A stretch of 64,000 bases of DNA from Larimichthys crocea (GCF_000972845.2 NC_040022.1:5486979-5550978), one strand, 5' to 3'. Positions 34,301-46,639 are shown, numbered from the stretch's first letter. Program-made: numbers and translations. Notes: generated by a model not told the origin, from the letters alone.

Positions 34301-36269
34301 TCCTGGCTTTCAGTGGCACACTGTTACTTTTTTCTTGAGCTAAAACTTGTAATTGTCATGTATTGTGTTGACTTGCTCATCACTCGTCATTATATAGAAG
34401 GCTTGAGTATTCTGCAGTTTTGCACATGTACTGTAAAATGTTTCATTTATAGTTGCATGCCTGCTCCTTGAAAAGTCTAATGAACATTGCTTAATTTCAG
34501 GTTGAGGTCTTCTGTTAGCATTCTAGTCTCCTTGAGCTCCTTGTCCACTCAATAGTTTATCAAAATAAGCTGTATCACTCTGGCGTTTTTAGCATTAAAG
34601 GTCCAATGTGCAAGATTCAAGGGGCTCTAGTTCTTATTATCCATTATGTCATTGCTGTTGGTGTATGTAATGTGCTGTATTAGGTCATTATTAGTTGTGT
34701 TGATCTGTATGATCACAATGAATTCTTTCACGGACCCCAGGATGAACAGCTGCTGTCATGCAGTAGCTAATGGCAGTTGGAATAAGTGAAAAACTAATAA
34801 CAGCTGCACCAGAGGCTCTTGAAGAAAAGGTGAACACTATTCTCTCTGGAGCCAAAAACTCATTAATTCAGTCAAGGCAAAGTGTTATGCGTTATCTTTA
34901 TAGATAAGAAATCCTGCACCTCAAAGCCCTCGGTTCTGTGAGGCGGTTGCTATAATATGCTGAAGAGTAAGGCACATAAAACAAATGCAATATAACAAGG
35001 GTCTTTCTAAGGCTAGGCGCTAATGGGCTGTAAGATAAAGATGCAAAGGTCAAAGTCAGTATGAGAACTGAGAGACTGCTGTCATTGTTATAACAAACTA
35101 ATTGGCAGTGTCTGCTGTCTCTCGGTAAATGCCCATCTCTCCTGCATGCGCTGCTTCCCAATTTCATAGGCCATATTACAAAAAAAATGTTTGTTTTTCA
35201 AGGTGATGAATTCAGTTCCAGGCTGCGTTCAGAGGTTCTTGTTTTTAGTTTGTGAAAAGTGCACATACCCAAAGACACTCCTTCTGTCTTTATACCTTTT
35301 AAGAAATCTGCCTTTTGATAGCTTTGAAGTGCTGATATTTCCCAAAATATTCTTATATCATCACTCCCACAATTCCGAGACAACCCCACACCGAAGCTTC
35401 ATCCACCTGCTGTTACTGCATTACACCACTTGGTGGTGCTCTATGGCCACACCATACAACGCTCTGATCTGATTTTCTCAGCAGAAATATGTGACATAAT
35501 GTTAAATGTTTTTGAAACTACATCGATGTCATTTTCTGTTTTTACCGACTCTATCCTCCTCTCTGTTCTCAGCGGTACTGTGGACAGGGGAGGTGTGGGA
35601 ATTCCTTAGTTTCACTGAACGCCACCCAAGCATCATCTACAATATTCTTCTGTTTGGACTGACTAGTGCTCTAGGCCAGGTGGGTGGATTCATAAAAACA
35701 CTTGATGTGGCCAGTGTACCATGAGATGATGGGTAATGTTGTGTGTACAGCATATCCAAATGACATTCCTCAATGTGTTTCCTTTAACAGACCTTCATCT
35801 TTATGACCGTGGTGTACTTCGGGCCTCTGACCTGCTCCATCGTCACCACCACAAGGAAGTTCTTCACCATCCTCGGCTCTGTTATTCTGTTCGGCAATGT
35901 CATGAGTACGATGCAGTGGGTTGGCACCATCCTGGTGTTCCTCGGTGAGAGTTCATTCTGGTTTAGCATTCTGTTCGTTAATGCCTGCACGTCTCTCTCT
36001 CTCTTTCCCCCTGCCTTTACTCAACAATCCCACATGTTTCTCATTAATGCAGTGTATCACTGTACAACTGATGACAGACTAGCGATACGCTTGCAAAAAC
36101 ATGGCTGTTTTTTAATGTTTTTGTTGGTTAAATTGGTCATTCGCAAACACAATTCCAGTTTTGCTGCTGAGCCGTTCTCTTTGTCCTTACTCACATCTTT
36201 TGTTCTCTCACTTTAGGTCTCGGATTTGATGCTAAATTTGGCAAAGTTCCCAAGAAGACGACACACTAG
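31320..36269 (+). CDS. slc35b1: Solute carrier family 35 member B1 (ER nucleotide transporter)
   Basis: SLC35B1 is a multi-pass ER membrane protein of the nucleotide-sugar transporter/DMT superfamily. It was first described as a UDP-galactose transporter homologue and later as the ER ATP/ADP exchanger AXER. Exons: 31320-31444, 32251-32354, 32513-32643, 32757-32787, 33515-33675, 33790-33916, 35573-35679, 35791-35944, 36217-36269. They join to 330 codons plus stop. Matching blocks include [93 protein letters not shown] and TTRKFFTIL. The C-terminus KKTTH matches the human KKTSH dilysine-type ER retrieval tail. Exon 4 is only 31 nt. ATG 31320 is the first in-frame ATG. The N-terminus is about 15 residues longer and more polar than I recall for human. 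Confidence 0.96.
34597..34720 (+). repeat. Transposon end fragment in slc35b1 intron 6
   Basis: Begins AAAGGTCCAATGTGCAAGAT, which I recognise as one terminus of a very common fish non-autonomous element. The inverted counterpart is at 58381-58402. The inner boundary is uncertain. Confidence 0.4.
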
Positions 36270-36865
36270 AACATCTGGAGCACATGAGAGAAGACAGAAA
36301 CATTGCACATCAAATGGAAACACTATAGCCAGTATCTTATTTTCATAAGACATCCTGTACAGGCATACTGTATGTGCCTATTATTTGTTTAAGTACAGTC
36401 AGATTTTCTCATAGTTTTCAACTCCAGCTTCTTATATGTACTGTTGATAAATTAAGAGACACATCTCACTGGGGATTAACTCCCAAATGAACTGTAACGT
36501 ACCAATGACATTTTTTGACCACATGATATCATGCACACTCTTGTAAAGGATTTTGGACTGGCTAAAAGACACAAGTGGAAAATACTGTATTTAGACAAAT
36601 TCTTATTTTTCTGAAACCAGCTCACCTCCCTTGGATGGATATTGAACCAAACAAGGCCTTAGACATAGGTTTCCAGCATTTTACTCATGAACTTACCACC
36701 AAATAAGGCGTTGGTTTACAAATTGTTGCTTGATTATGTGTAATTATTACATATGTAGTTTATTTCTTGGCAAACACTGCATTTATAAAATATAAATGGT
36801 TGTATGTAGCCTGTTGTGTCATGCCCAGTCTTACAATTAAATTGTTTTTACTTTTGTTTTCTACA
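36270..36865 (+). other. slc35b1: slc35b1 3' UTR
   Basis: Non-coding. No AATAAA was found. The best candidate signal is ATTAAA at 36836-36841, followed by a T-rich stretch. Confidence 0.55.
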
Positions 36866-37864
36866 AGTTGAAAATAACTTGCCATAAAAGGGAAATTGTG
36901 ATATGTCATGGTGATGTCTTTTTATTACACAGACTTCACTTGATTGGTACACATTTTGACTATTGATATTGAGAAAGTTTTGTATTTTGGAGCAAAAAAA
37001 AAGTAGCCTACAATGTTTTGATCTCTTTAAAAATGCTTCAAATAATATTTAAACACATTTTGATAGAAAACATCTTAACATAGTCGACCTTCAGAGCTAA
37101 TATCTGCACATGAAATAACACCAAACTCCTAAATATGTGGCCAAATATAGATACGCCCAGAGAGAGGGAGGACAGTAATTTAAATGTAGAGAACAACAGG
37201 ATTAAAACTAATTGACTAATGGGAGTTTCTCTCTGGTGTGGTGAAGGGAAACAGCACCCCCTGTTGTCACATTGTGATACAGACACTTCGCCACCTCACA
37301 CGCTGATACAGGAGACGACAGCAGTAAACAATTTCTGTAATCTTTCTCCATCACGTCATTGACGTTAATTACTTAAATGGACCTGTTATTTGTTTTTAAA
37401 TCAAACGCGGGCACTTTAATTAAATGAAGACCGTCAACCTAATATAACAAAGCAGAGTTTATACTAAAACTTGATAAAAATTAAAAAAAAACATCAGACA
37501 CGGCCACAGTAATGTTATGTGAAACAGATTCAATACACCACATTACAGTGTGTATTATATGCATTTAGAGTGTGACATAAACTTTATAACAGGGAGGATT
37601 TCTGTGCTCGCTGCCGGTGTTATGGTGACTTTTGTTTTTGGGTTAAAAACTGGTGCCTACGGAGACATTTTATCACTTCAGCTTTGCCCGAATAAAAAGC
37701 AGTGTAAGACGTAAAGGCTGAAGCTCCACACAGCATAAGATGAAAGCACTCAACACGACCGTGTTTTCATTAAATGACGTGTGTCACAAACAAGCTACAC
37801 AATACACAAAATAATAAATAATAATGTGTTTTCACCGCTGTCGGGCAGGCAGTACGCGAGCATC

Positions 37865-37867
<3 letters not shown>
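36866..37867. other. Intergenic DNA, slc35b1 to ndufa4
   Basis: AT-rich with no recognisable exon. The last few hundred bases are likely the ndufa4 promoter. Confidence 0.5.

Positions 37868-37938
<71 letters not shown>
37868..37938 (+). repeat. (GT)n microsatellite just upstream of ndufa4
   Basis: About 35 uninterrupted TG units, ending 125 bases before the ndufa4 start codon, within probable promoter or 5' UTR. Confidence 0.95.
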
Positions 37939-37940
<2 letters not shown>

Positions 37941-38063
37941 CCTCGGGCCTTTCTTCCGCCCGCACCAGCGGATTAAATTGCGAAACCATTTTGAGAGCGC
38001 GCTGCTCGTAATCTGTTTATTTCTACACAAATTGGGAGGAATCAGACTTTAACAGCCGTCAAC

Positions 38064-39654
38064 ATGCTTACCATGGTCCGCAAACAGCTCAGACACCACC
38101 CGGCTGTGAGTATAGCACGGTCACAGTCAGTAAATATCCATGTTAGCAGCTCCTGCTCCAAAAACTTCTGGGACCATCTGGGAATCTTTGTGGCTAACAT
38201 AGCTTAGCTTAACTAGTTAGCGTTGCTAGCTAGTACCAAACTTTGAAAAAACAAAAACAACAACAAAGATTTCCTTGACTGCTTATTTTATATTGTAACA
38301 AATATGACTTAATGTGCATATTCCCAATGCCCACAGTGCCACAAGTTGATACTTTGGAGTCAAGTGAGGTCAGGGCTTCACTCTCAGACGATAGCAGCTG
38401 GTTATTAGCCAAGAAGTGTCTGCTGGCTAAAAATAGACTGATGCTGCTAGTTAGCGAGTTAGCTGGTTAGGTAGCGTTAGCAGACAGATATATTTAATAT
38501 ATATATTTATTAACGAGGTATTTATATATATTTTTGTACTGCCTGTTGTTTAACTTGTGTAAACTAACTTACTTGGTGACTGAAAAAGAGGTGTGTGTGT
38601 GTGTGTGTTATTAGTTTCAACACATGACGACTGTAGTCTGCAACGGCCATTCAGTGACCTGAATAATGTTTACCATTATAATACACATATTTCACAGGCA
38701 GTGGTCAGAGTATACACTGTAAACATTGCAGTGTGTTACTGATATAGAAGAAGAAGAAGAAGATATACTTTATTAATCCCTCAATGGGGAAATTATTTTT
38801 TTCACTCTATTTTTTATTTTACATGCATTTTAACCCGGACACACACACATAGACATGCAAACGTGGAGAGATGGTAGAGTGATGGGCAGCCAGCCAGACC
38901 AGCGCCCAGTTTAACTTGATAAACCTTCCTGTCTTTTACAGTTGATCCCCCTTTTCGCCTTCATCGGTGGAGGAGTAGCCATGTCCGTCTTGTACCTCGG
39001 ACGCCTGGCCTTGAAAAACCCTGATGTCTGGTGAGGACCCCCAGTCCTGTGTCTTTTTTGTTATACCATTGTTTTTATTTGACCCTTTTTCCAAACTGGC
39101 AGTTGGGTGGAGGAGAAACTGGTTTGCAGCTCCACCTATAAGTATCTGTCAAGTTACGCTTTCTGTTGATTCATCTTTCATGACGTGCGCCTCTGTTCTC
39201 CTCTGCAGCTGGGATCGCAAGAACAACCCAGAGCCCTGGAACAAGTTGGGCCCAACTGATCAGTACAAGGTGTGTCTCAGTCACCTCTTTAAATCTTAAT
39301 AATCGTGCTGCTATAGTCTTAAATTTTCTGTGTTTTTCAGTGTGGTGTAGGTGGTTATATTCTGGGATCATAGTATGGATCTTTGCCAGACTTGTTGCAC
39401 AGCTGTGGGATTATTTCTCCAATTGGATTAGTCAGACAAAGTAATCTGGTGGTAAAATGGCTTGTAGGAACAAATCTGATAAAGTCATTAACTAAAAGAG
39501 TTTTCAAAAGACGAGAAAGCAAATTAATTTCTGAAGGATTAGCCATTAGAGACATGTTTGCTTTTGTTCCCGTGCTAAGATTTGTTTCTATTCTCAGTTT
39601 TTCACAGTTAACATGGACTACAGCAAACTGAAGAAAGAGGGCCCTGATTTCTAA
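38064..39654 (+). CDS. ndufa4: NDUFA4-like cytochrome c oxidase subunit
   Basis: NDUFA4 is a small single-pass inner mitochondrial membrane protein, once assigned to complex I and now to complex IV. Exons: 38064-38105, 38942-39030, 39209-39269, 39598-39654. They join to 82 codons plus stop; human NDUFA4 has 81 residues. The first ATG was chosen. A second in-frame ATG three codons later has a better Kozak context. A membrane segment spans about residues 15-38 ([20 protein letters not shown]). The C-terminal half, [19 protein letters not shown] then [14 protein letters not shown], is nearly identical to the human protein. Which fish paralogue (a, b or like) cannot be told here. AATAAA at 39819-39824 marks the 3' end. 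Confidence 0.93.
38591..38609 (+). repeat. Short (GT)n, ndufa4 intron 1
   Basis: About nine GT units. The same intron is rich in scattered GTTAGC/GCTAGC words (38190-38480). Confidence 0.8.
38745..38805. repeat. GAA run plus dispersed-repeat terminus, ndufa4 intron 1
   Basis: Several GAA triplets followed by the TACTTTATTAATCCC / ATGGGGAAAT motif, a familiar terminus of a fish retroelement. The class is not certain. Confidence 0.4.
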
Positions 39655-39845
39655 AGAGCACATCTGCTGGACCAAAAGCATTAGATGAGCTGATCCGCAC
39701 AGAGCTGTTTGAACTTCCTCCATGAAAATGAGGGATGCAGAGGCTAAACCCGCACAATGATTTATATTTTAAGTCTTCTCATTGCATCCTGTCTTGTTTC
39801 TCATTTTCATTTGTTGTCAATAAAGTGAAGGAGTCTTAAGAGTCT
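39655..39845 (+). other. ndufa4: ndufa4 3' UTR with poly(A) signal
   Basis: A short UTR with AATAAA at 39819-39824 and a downstream T/G-rich stretch after 39850. Confidence 0.8.
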
Positions 39846-41384
39846 CCTCCGTACAGAGAAAATATCCTGTTTTATTTGTTGTGATTTTATTTATGGACAT
39901 TTTTTTCCCCTTGGTTTTTAGCACATGTTTTTATTTGACACACATTACATAACACTTATTTGCATTATCACCCAGACCACCTTCTGCACTCTGTTTACTG
40001 TTATGTCATGCTCTGTTGTTACAATATGGGCTTTGCTTTCACCTCATTTCACCTCTGTCCTGCTTTAACCCAGCGGCTGGTGAATTATGTGCAGCACTAT
40101 TCTTGGCTGCCATCCAGAATCGTTATGGTGGGGGCAGACTTTAACCTGGTCACATCAGTGAGCTCCCTCTGGTGGCAGCTGTGGCAGTCAGGCGAAGTGG
40201 TGATGAAACCTCATCAGTATTTCATCCAGTTTTTGAGGCTTACTAGCTGCCCAGTGCTTCGACTGCATATGTTTCCAAGCTTTCAGAAGATGCTGTAGTT
40301 AGAGACTTTGAAAGGAAGAGTGAGACGACGTGACTCTCTCCCTGTAAAGGTTGACTTATGTTTGTTTAAAGCAATAACGTGTTCATGTGCCGTGGAAACA
40401 GGATTCTGGTGGGACATGTGGAGGTGTTTCTCTTTATAGAATGCCATCGCTCTCAGCCAGATGAGTTTGTAAATGTCAACAGGTCACATTGTCCCATATG
40501 CAGCTCGGAAAAATGCGACAAGGATGAGCAGCCAACGCAGTGCAGAAAATGTCAAGGAGACCTTAGTATTTGAACAGAAGCCCACGTCTGGATCTTCACC
40601 CACCCTCTTCAGGGCAGGAGCGCTCCGCACACCATAAAACTTTTTTTTTTTCTACCTGGGGAAATGGAAATTAACTTCTGGCACAGCATGTAGCAGAGCA
40701 GAGCTTTATTTTGGTGCATTTAAATTGTTCCAATGTGTTCGCCTTGTTGACTCAAATCAGGACCCCAGATACCTGCAATCAGCTCAATAATGATTGAAAA
40801 TGGAAAATAAAAGTGCCTCTATTTGTCCTGAATTCATGTATTTGTTGATGTAACCTGTCATTTCCAGCTTAATGGGAGTAAAATGAAAGCAAAGGACACG
40901 CTCTGTGACTGGATAGAAAAACACCAGTGGCTATAAACGGTTGAGGGAAAACAAAACAAAACACCAAATTAATTAATGAACTCCTCTTGGATCAGAAGGA
41001 ATGTTTTTTTTTTCCAGCTTTATTTCATGCTGCTACTGAGGGTTAGGAGTTAGAAGCTCTCTGTCTTGTTGTATGATGAAATATTTTAATTAAGCAGGCA
41101 AAATGATTTCATCTTGAAATGTAAAAAATGTTACCATGTACTACAGCAACAACAGCTTTGAAAATAAATTGAATTCAAAGTTTTCTATTCAGGCTCTGTT
41201 ACAGTACAGGAAAATCAGGGCATTTTTATACTGTACCTTCTTTTATATACCATACTATTAAAAAGGTTTACCTTTTTAATAGTTTTATTGTTTTGTATTT
41301 GTGATTTTGTAAGTCAAAAAGAAGAATAAAATCCATTAAAATGAAGACTTTGTTGTGACTAATGATTAAAATCAACAAGAGTCT
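39846..41384. other. Intergenic DNA downstream of ndufa4
   Basis: No gene can be supported. Two plus-strand ORFs stand out slightly. One (39960-40298) is entered by an acceptor-like CTTTAACCCAG. The other (40379-40573) has spaced Cys pairs (CPIC, CRKC), and an AATAAA follows at about 40805. Neither has recognised homology or a linked exon. Confidence 0.4.
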
Positions 41385-41452
41385 ACAGCCATGCCAGTGG
41401 TTCTGAGGCAACTATATGCGTCATCAGACAGTATAAGACAATGTATATATAT

Positions 41453-41484
<32 letters not shown>

Positions 41485-41790
41485 GAGATATATATATATT
41501 TGTAAAGTTTACCATGCTCATCATTTTAGTTCAGCATGCTATCATTTCTTAATTAGCACTAAACATATAGTACAGCTGAGGCTGATGGGAGTGTCTTTAG
41601 TTAAAATGTTGGTCGGATGATGGTCTGAGATGAAAACAAGGGATCAACAAGTTGGGCATGTCCTGTCTGTACCAAATCCTCTGGATAGCCATCTAATTTG
41701 TTGTCAAGATATTTCACCTCAAACCATAATGTCAATCGCTGCACCAACAGTCAACTCTGAGGGTCAGCTTATGACAGACAGCCACAGGAT
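41385..41790 (+). repeat. Dispersed percomorph repeat with internal (TA)n
   Basis: Carries GCCATGCCAGTGGTTCTGAG, TTAGCACTAAACATATAGTA, CAGCTGAGGCTGATGGGA, TGTCTGTACCAAAT and GAGATATTTCACCTC-like words in the order seen in a very abundant fish repeat. A (TA)n tract of about 55 bases (41444-41500) interrupts it. The copy is degraded. Confidence 0.6.
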
Positions 41791-44700
41791 TTAGTGTTCA
41801 AATGGCGTCATGGACGCTGAATTCTCTGTGGACACTGGCTGAGCACAACTGTAGAGCCAATCTGACCTGAATCTTTACCCTCCTCCTCCTGACCTCTGAC
41901 CCCTCTGTAGAATCCAGCCGTTTTCTCTCACACTGCAAAGGTAACATTGAAAAAATAATGAGGGAAAATAATGTGAGGCGAGGCGCAAGGCAACTGCTGC
42001 TCCTGCAAATTGTCTTCTAAAGGTCATGCCAAAGGTCAGGCAGTCCAGAAACGGGGAGAGCAGAGGATCCTGCACCATTCATACTAAAAGTAGTTAGTCC
42101 TTCATAGTGCCTGTGTGAGTTTGGAAGTGTGTGCAAGAGAGGGAGTGATTAATAAACTTCATTCACTTGTGTCATTGTCCACCCACACGCACAAACAGAT
42201 GTCTTGATAGTTTGAATTCAAGTGTCATTGCAATGCATAGAAAACTGTGATTTTCTATCCTATGTAATCATGACCAACAAGTAGAGTCTGTCAGCAGCAG
42301 CTAGAGTCCTGTGTTATCTTTTAAATTATTTTTTATCTAGAGTGTTTTATCAGCTCAGCTATGCGCAGAAATACAGATGTCATTTAGCTGGCTGAAATGA
42401 CTTTCTTTTAGTTATGAAACCAACATTGCCAAGAAAATGTTTGCCGTGTATTTTGGTGATTTCGTCAGTGTAAATCCAATGTTTTTATGTTCACTAAGTA
42501 GTCACCAACTTTGTCTGTCTGCTGTTAGGCGTTGAGCGGCTTTATCAAGACCAGTTTATCTGAAAACAAAACACCTGTTGCAACCGGAAATAAGACTGAT
42601 GAGAGTGAACCTGGTCTCAATACCAGACGATCGAAAAACTCAGCTAAATACGAAGTAGATCAAGAAATCAAGAAAAGCTGCAAACAAACTCACGCCCCTT
42701 ACTTCAAGGGAATATCTGAAACAATGCTCTCCTGCTATTCTCCTTACTTTGTATGACATTGTTCACAAGCGACTTAAGCATGTCATTTCTGTGTCACTCC
42801 TTCATGGATTAAGGTTCTTTGTCCCTATGACAGATTTCCATAATTTAGAGCCCACAGAGGCCATTTATGAGATCAATGTGTGGGGGGCTAATGTTTCCCT
42901 TTAATTATTAACAGTATGGTAGTGATGGTAGAAAGGTGCAAGCTCACCATCAGGCTGAAATGTGTCACAAGGCTGCAAAAGTTGCACTTTTATTTAAGTT
43001 TGTTGTGTATTATTATGTATTTTTTTTTCTTAAATTATAAAAAGCTTACTTCAAACAATAATAATAAGAAGAAAAATAAAAACATGTACAGAAAAGTTCT
43101 GTAGATGGCTGATTAGGAGTAAAACTTTGCTGGGAAAAAAAAGTATAATAAGTATAATTTTTTATAATTTCTTTTCAGAGATTTTTTTTCCAGAAAGGCA
43201 ACTATGGGTAAGTATTTAAACTTGATGGCTGCATTAGAGAACATAGTTATGTGTGGAGTGGTGTCATTTCTTGAGCACGTGTCTAGTAACGTAACCTGTA
43301 AAATGTTTCACAGATTGCAAATGGGTGATAAGACTTTGCTGCAGCTCGGAAAAAAATCCAGTCAAACGATTTAAAAAAAAAATCCATGCTGCCGTAATGA
43401 GTTTGCAATGCAGGTTTTCTCTAACTCCAATTCTCTAATTGTTTCCACCCAATTTTAGCAACAAAAGCTACGAGAAAGTCCCCATTGTCTATTTAGCAGA
43501 GCACTTGTCTGCAGTCTAGAGTGAGCCAAAACTCGTGGACCGTACAACAAAAACAACGAGCTGAAAGATTTTTATCATTGGTAATTTAAAAATATTGATT
43601 AGCGCAGCTTTATAGGTGTTGAAATTAATTCATTAAATCAATATTTGTTTCTTGAGTTTCTTGTTTAATCTGAACCTTATACATTGAATCTTTATATTTA
43701 TATTTTAATCCAACCACCTTGGAAGCTCTGAATGTCTAGCAGACTGGGTCTTTAAAAAAAAAAAAAGTCTAACGACAACATGCAATTTTCATCAAAGACA
43801 TAATTAAGATTTCAGTCAGCTTCATCTTAATTGATCCCGCATTCATAAGAAGAGAGTTTAAACAAGCAAACTTTCAGACTACACCTCCAGATGTGCACAA
43901 AATGCTACCAGTGCAGAGTTCTCATGTAATCATGTAGTCTGGGCTGTTAATATTATCTCCTCCATTTTACAGCTCCTCTTTTCACTAAACACTTACAGAT
44001 TATGTCACCGTATCTCTCTAACTCCTGTTTTACGCCATAAACTCCATATCTGCAGATGATAAACTTTCTTTAACGTGTGCTGTCTTAATTAAACACAGTA
44101 CAGAAAAGTCTGCAGCGGCAACCGCAACATAAATACAAACAGTTCGGTTTATTTTACAGATATTTCATACAGAATGATGGTATTCTGAACTCGACAAAAA
44201 AACGCAGTGATAGCCTTTGTCCACTTTTATCTCTGTGTTGAATGTTGCCTCTGTAATGCCTTAGTTACCTCTCAATTACCTCTCTATTTCTACCCAGCCA
44301 GACACATATACAGACATAAACACTCACAGATGCATTACTGAAGGAATAAACTGCTTTCCCTCCCCTGCTGTGAGCTGTGTTGAGTAATGAGTGAAAGCCT
44401 TTCTCCCTGTGATTCTCGCAGAGAGGGTGCCTTTCATTTTCTTGCCATTTGTTGTTCAACTCAGAGCTGCTCTCTACTTGTTCTCGCTGTGTCTCACCCC
44501 TGCTTTGTTTTTCTCCATTCTCTCTTCCAAGAGCTTCTCAGTTTTACGTTCACGGAGACCAGACATGGGCACACTCATACTAGCAGCCAGCAGAGAGACA
44601 GAGAGAGAGAGAGAATGTGCATTGTGGAAGTTTTATTTCAGCAAACCCATGTTGATCCTTGAGCTTGCTCACTCAGGATGACAAAGTGCCATTTGCAGCA

Positions 44701-44894
44701 GATGCACAAAAAGGTCAGGGTTGTCGATGTATTTTTGCATGAGGGATTGAGTAAGGACGCTGCAATTTAACAGCCGTTTCAACAGGAATACCACAGAAAT
44801 TAATCATCCCCGATATCTCAGGGACAGAGAAGCTGTGTGAGTATGCTTTATGTGGTGTTCCAGAGCATGCATCACTCACTTTGGAGCCAATTCA
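41791..44894. other. Gene-free AT-rich DNA
   Basis: Nothing coding can be supported. A short (GA)n lies at about 44596-44614. The ORFs at 42532-42756 and 44387-44681 show no family features. Confidence 0.5.
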
Positions 44895-45015
44895 GCGCTA
44901 GGCCGGCTGGATAGTTAGAGACTGTCTCATAAATACAAGGTCCCAGGTTTGATCCCTGAAACAACCGGTGTGTCTTGCTAAAGTGTCCTTGAGCAAGACA
45001 GTGAATGCTTCAGGA
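44895..45015 (+). mobile_element. tRNA-derived SINE fragment
   Basis: A-box-like GGCTGGATAGTTAGAG and B-box-like CAGGTTTGATCCCTG are followed by a TGTCTTGCTAAAGTGTCCTT / GAGCAAGACAGTGAATG body typical of fish SINEs. Diverged. Confidence 0.6.
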
Positions 45016-45329
45016 TTGATTGTCAACCAAATGTCTGACATGAAAAAGGACGTGTAAGTTAAAGAGCAACATTTAATGTGTCATTATTCTCTCAATGCTT
45101 TACTAAGATGGAAAGACATTTAAAAAAAATGGTAACAAAAACTAGCAGACACGCCAGTTCCAAGTTCTCATCATCCTTGGCATCTGTGTTTTGATGAAAT
45201 CTGTTTTTTTTCTTTTTCTTTTTGCATCCATGCTAGGAAAGGAGGTCAAAATTTAAATAGCTGAAAATAGAACATCTGGCTGGGCCTTGTCAGTCAGCAG
45301 TGTGTAATGAAATATGGAAATTGGGGCGC

Positions 45330-45605
45330 TCTTCAAAGAGATGCGGGCCTCTTGGTGCCGTCCTGGGTCTCCAGCAGGCCCCTCAACATCCCCAGTGGAG
45401 CCCCGCCCCTCTGAAACGTGTGCTACATTACCAGGTGCTGCCGCCGCGGCCCAGTCCACCGCTAGTGCCAGCTCGTTAGTGCTCACAGCCTGGTGGAGCT
45501 GGCAGCTGGCATCATTAAACTTCAAACCGGCTTTCGACCCGGGGTGCCGCCGCAGGGAGAGACCGCCCGCTCATCCGCCTGCCAGCAGCTGATTAGAGCC
45601 ACGCT
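45330..45605. other. Isolated GC-rich island
   Basis: A sharp GC-rich block in AT-rich surroundings, with CCGCCGCGG and several other CpG-dense words. ORFs exist on both strands (up to 114 codons on plus) but none is recognisable. It could be a promoter-like CpG island, a conserved element, or part of an unannotated transcript. Confidence 0.4.
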
Positions 45606-45639
45606 GACACCAGCAACCAGACTCCATCCACACGCTATC

Positions 45640-45775
45640 CAAACAGCATATCCACACACCACCAACCACACCACCAAGTATCCGAACAACATATCCACAC
45701 ACCATCAACCACACCACCAAGTATCCAAACAGCATATCTGCACACCATCAACCACACCACCGACTATCCTCTTCA
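45640..45775 (+). repeat. 43-bp minisatellite, three copies
   Basis: Three units starting with CATATC (45647, 45690, 45733) are spaced exactly 43 bases apart. Each contains a CACACCA(C/T)CAACCACACCACC core followed by a TATCC. Confidence 0.8.
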
Positions 45776-46284
45776 GACAAAGTAGTGACCATAATACCGG
45801 ACTGTCCCACAAGCGTGCAGATTTATCTTTATCCTGAACAAGTGTGTTTACATGTGCACTGGTATGGTGGTTTTTGGGTTGTCTCCACTATGTAAACATC
45901 ATATCCCTGAGAAACCTGGATAAGCTCATATCCCCGCTTAGAGAAACCTGAATATGCTGCTTTGTGTACCCCAATAAAAACCAGCATGCTGTGGCATGTG
46001 AACACCTGAACTGTCAGTTTTTATACAGATCATGTAGCGGAGATGGTGAGAAATCAAGACACAATTGCACACAGATTATCAGAAACCTGGATAGCATCGT
46101 GTGTACACGTTTATGATTAATGAGGTGTCTCATACTCCATGTAAACATCGCATTCAGAATAGAACGAAACCATGGATAATGTTCAAGATCGGTATCCATC
46201 TGTACAAAGGCATATTTGGTGACTTGACAAAAAGGCTGGGGCAAAAATGGACTTTAAATGCATTAAAAAAGTTAAAGTTTCAGG

Positions 46285-46480
46285 GCAGTGTTTAGCTTAG
46301 TCGGTAGAGCAGCCACCCCATGTACAAAGTCTTAGTCCTTGCTGCGGCAGCCCAGGGTTTGAATCCGACCTGTGGCTCTTTCCCGCTTGTCATTCCCCAT
46401 CTCTCTCTCCCCACATTTCTTGTCACAATAAAGCTCAAAAAAGGCCAAAAAATATCTTTAAAAAAAAAAAAGTTAAAATT
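46285..46480 (+). mobile_element. tRNA-derived SINE
   Basis: A-box TAGCTTAGTCGGTAGAGC (46293-46310) and B-box GGGTTTGAATCC (46355-46366) head the element. The body has CCCGCTTGTCATTCCCC and CTCTCTCTCCCC, and it ends in an A-rich tail near 46460-46480. This is a well-known fish SINE layout. It is not a functional tRNA gene: the head cannot form a complete cloverleaf and is fused to the body. Confidence 0.75.
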
Positions 46481-46639
46481 TCAACATAGTAAACAGTTAT
46501 TCTTCTGCATTCAAAATCTTCTCTGTACACTCCACAATACTTTTAGTCACAATCAGCAATATTTAGTTTTTCAGGAACCATGTGTTCCCATAAAGTTCCT
46601 CCTGTTTGCTTTTTTGCTGAGAGTTAGATGAGAAGTTCA

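Noticed and set aside
37770..38052. Poly-His/Thr and poly-Val/Cys ORFs over the 37.9-kb GT tract
   Set aside because: Simple-repeat translations on both strands.
46285..46370. Possible tRNA gene
   Set aside because: A and B boxes are present, but the arms do not pair and a SINE body with an A-rich tail follows. It is a SINE head.
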